Part shown: positions 62,829 through 64,000 of the stretch, piece after piece | How the letters are laid out: each line of letters opens with the position of its first letter | How positions within the stretch are numbered: position 1 is the first letter of the stretch | NCBI GenBank assembly: GCA_015207155.1 | Contig: JADEXK010000004.1 | Span: 81,789-145,788, forward strand | Origin: Nostocales cyanobacterium LEGE 11386 | Lineage (GTDB): Bacteria; Cyanobacteriota; Cyanobacteriia; Cyanobacteriales; Nostocaceae | DNA: 64,000 nucleotides | Direction of reading: 5' to 3' | Program-made: the position numbers and the translations under genes | The notes under the pieces: model-generated | Told to the model about the DNA's origin: nothing | Databases searched by the model: none | What the model saw: only the letters and a program-made list of their open reading frames with translations

Positions 62829-63986
62829 TTAAAAAATATCTGCTGGGTCTGCCGAGTTTAACTTCCGCATAGCGATCGCGCCAGAAATCAAACACATAAT
62901 AATTGTTAATATCAAAACTTGTATTATCCGTGCATAAGTCATAAATAGTGGTAATTTAGTGACGTTTCTGGTGAAGCCATACATGAAAAAAGAAACAAAA
63001 CCACCAGGAATAAAACCGCATATCGCTAAAATTAATGCCTCTTGCAACACCACAAATAATAAATAAGTATTGCGATAACCCATTGCCTTGAGTGTGGCGT
63101 ATTCAGGCAAGTGATCCATCACATCACTATAAATAATTTGATAAACAATAATCACACCAACCAAAAATCCAATGGTGACACCCAAGGAAAAGATAAAACC
63201 AATCGCGCCATTTTCTTGCCAATACTTTTTTTCAAAATCAATAAATTCTTGACGGGTAAAAACTTTTACATCATCCGTAAGATAAGACCGTAATGCTTGA
63301 GCAACTACATCGGCATCACTACCCGATTTAAGATTAATTAAACCCAGGTTGACGTTACCTGGTTGCTGTGCCGAAAAAATTCGCAAGTAGTTCTGGTCAC
63401 TAGTGATAACACTACCATTAGCTACAAAAGATGCACCAACCTCATACAAACCGCCAATTTGAACTTTACGTCCTTGCAGTTCTGTCGTGACAGGTTTACC
63501 TTCAGATATTTGAGCGATCGCCTGTTCATATTTCCCGTTGGCGTTACGGTCAAATAACAGTGTATTCGGATATTTAATCTGATCTAATTTTTGATTGACT
63601 GCTGGTAAATTAAACGCAGGTTTTTCTGGATTAAAGCCGATAACTAAAATTGATTCATCTAATTTAGTTTGGAGACTCTTCCAAACTCCTATACGAATAT
63701 ACAAAGGATTAACTGACTCAACCTCAGATAGATTAGCAGCTTGGAACAACCGCCGACGCGGAAAACTACTGAGTAATCCTAGATTTTGTCCTTGGCGGCT
63801 CATTAATACTAAATCTGCTTGTAAAAGTTCATGAAAGCGGGTATTACTATCATATAAAGCCGATTGAAAGCCCAACTGCATTAACATGAGAAAATCGGCA
63901 AATGTAATTCCACAAAGAGCAACGAGAAAACGTCCCTTTTGTTTCATTAGTTGCCGCCAAGCCAAGGGGATTTTGGGTTTGAACAT
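62829..63986 (-). CDS. devC: DevC-type ABC transporter permease
   Basis: A 385-residue permease of the MacB/DevC type. It has one N-terminal membrane helix (about 20-42), a large periplasmic domain (about 45-260), then three membrane helices (265-285, 310-345, 350-372) with a coupling-like EYATLKAMGYRN between. In heterocystous cyanobacteria DevBCA with TolC exports heterocyst glycolipid; several paralogues exist per genome, so the substrate here is not certain. The partners devB and devA are not within this window; the adapter may lie just beyond the right edge. Confidence 0.88.
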   Translation of the reverse strand: MFKPKIPLAWRQLMKQKGRFLVALCGITFADFLMLMQLGFQSALYDSNTRFHELLQADLVLMSRQGQNLGLLSSFPRRRLFQAANLSEVESVNPLYIRIGVWKSLQTKLDESILVIGFNPEKPAFNLPAVNQKLDQIKYPNTLLFDRNANGKYEQAIAQISEGKPVTTELQGRKVQIGGLYEVGASFVANGSVITSDQNYLRIFSAQQPGNVNLGLINLKSGSDADVVAQALRSYLTDDVKVFTRQEFIDFEKKYWQENGAIGFIFSLGVTIGFLVGVIIVYQIIYSDVMDHLPEYATLKAMGYRNTYLLFVVLQEALILAICGFIPGGFVSFFMYGFTRNVTKLPLFMTYARIIQVLILTIIMCLISGAIAMRKLNSADPADIF

Positions 63987-64000
63987 GAGGGGAATGGGGG

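Overview
The window looks like chromosome of a filamentous, probably heterocyst-forming cyanobacterium of the Nostoc/Anabaena type. The signs are the very frequent octamer GCGATCGC (HIP1), short heptanucleotide tandem repeats (TAATTCG, GTGCTGA and GGGGACA types), cyanobacterial genes (pipX, sepF, ndhM, nirA-nrtABCD-narB, narM) and a DevC-type permease. Identification is from sequence reading only; no searches were run.

Layout. 1-8.4 kb: two tandem YaeI-like metallophosphoesterases (the first cut by the window edge), a frameshifted GmrSD-type DUF262/DUF1524 endonuclease, an MFS transporter, an M23 peptidase, tRNA-Arg(CCG) and a third metallophosphoesterase. 8.5-17.7 kb: a housekeeping cluster, der - (REP transposase between REP palindromes) - ecfT/cbiQ-like - pipX - yggS - sepF - proC - Ski2-like helicase. 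17.7-22.6 kb: an accessory island holding a small EACC1-like protein, a 1151-residue CHAT-ATPase-TPR protein, HicAB and two broken toxin-antitoxin genes. It is bracketed by two copies of the 3' end of a HEAT-repeat gene. 22.6-35.9 kb: the HEAT gene, a Rieske protein and the nitrate assimilation operon nirA-nrtA-nrtB-nrtC-nrtD-nrtP-narB behind an NtcA-type promoter. Unusually, the operon carries both the ABC nitrate transporter and an NNP-family permease.

35.9-41.0 kb is the most unusual part. The 3' end of narB is present four times in direct orientation, with foreign cargo between the copies. The cargo starts with a truncated integron integrase (IntI) gene. It continues with a DUF2267 gene followed by a good attC-like hairpin, a PD-(D/E)XK (Rpn/DUF2887) gene, a membrane-anchored receiver-like gene with an unknown partner and a second attC-like site, and a BrnTA toxin-antitoxin pair. 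I read it as a decayed integron whose cassettes became interleaved with narB 3' copies. The HEAT-gene island has the same plan: intact gene, cargo, displaced copy of the gene's 3' end including the stop codon. This suggests a common way of loading defence and toxin-antitoxin cargo behind housekeeping genes without destroying them.

41-64 kb: psiE-like, narM, a DJ-1/PfpI protein, then a signalling group (FHA-PrsW protease, CHAT-FHA protease, PP2C phosphatase), ndhM, a small conserved regulator-like gene, a response regulator, a family 2 glycosyltransferase, a C-terminal processing protease, a DUF218 protein, a phosphatase-hydrolase fusion with its divergent LysR regulator, a 2TM protein, a CHRD/PEP-CTERM protein and a DevC-type permease.

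How the parts work together: nitrate is imported by NrtABCD and/or NrtP, reduced by NarB (helped by NarM) to nitrite and by NirA to ammonium. PipX links this to PII/NtcA nitrogen sensing. The accessory islands sit at the edges of this nitrogen locus.
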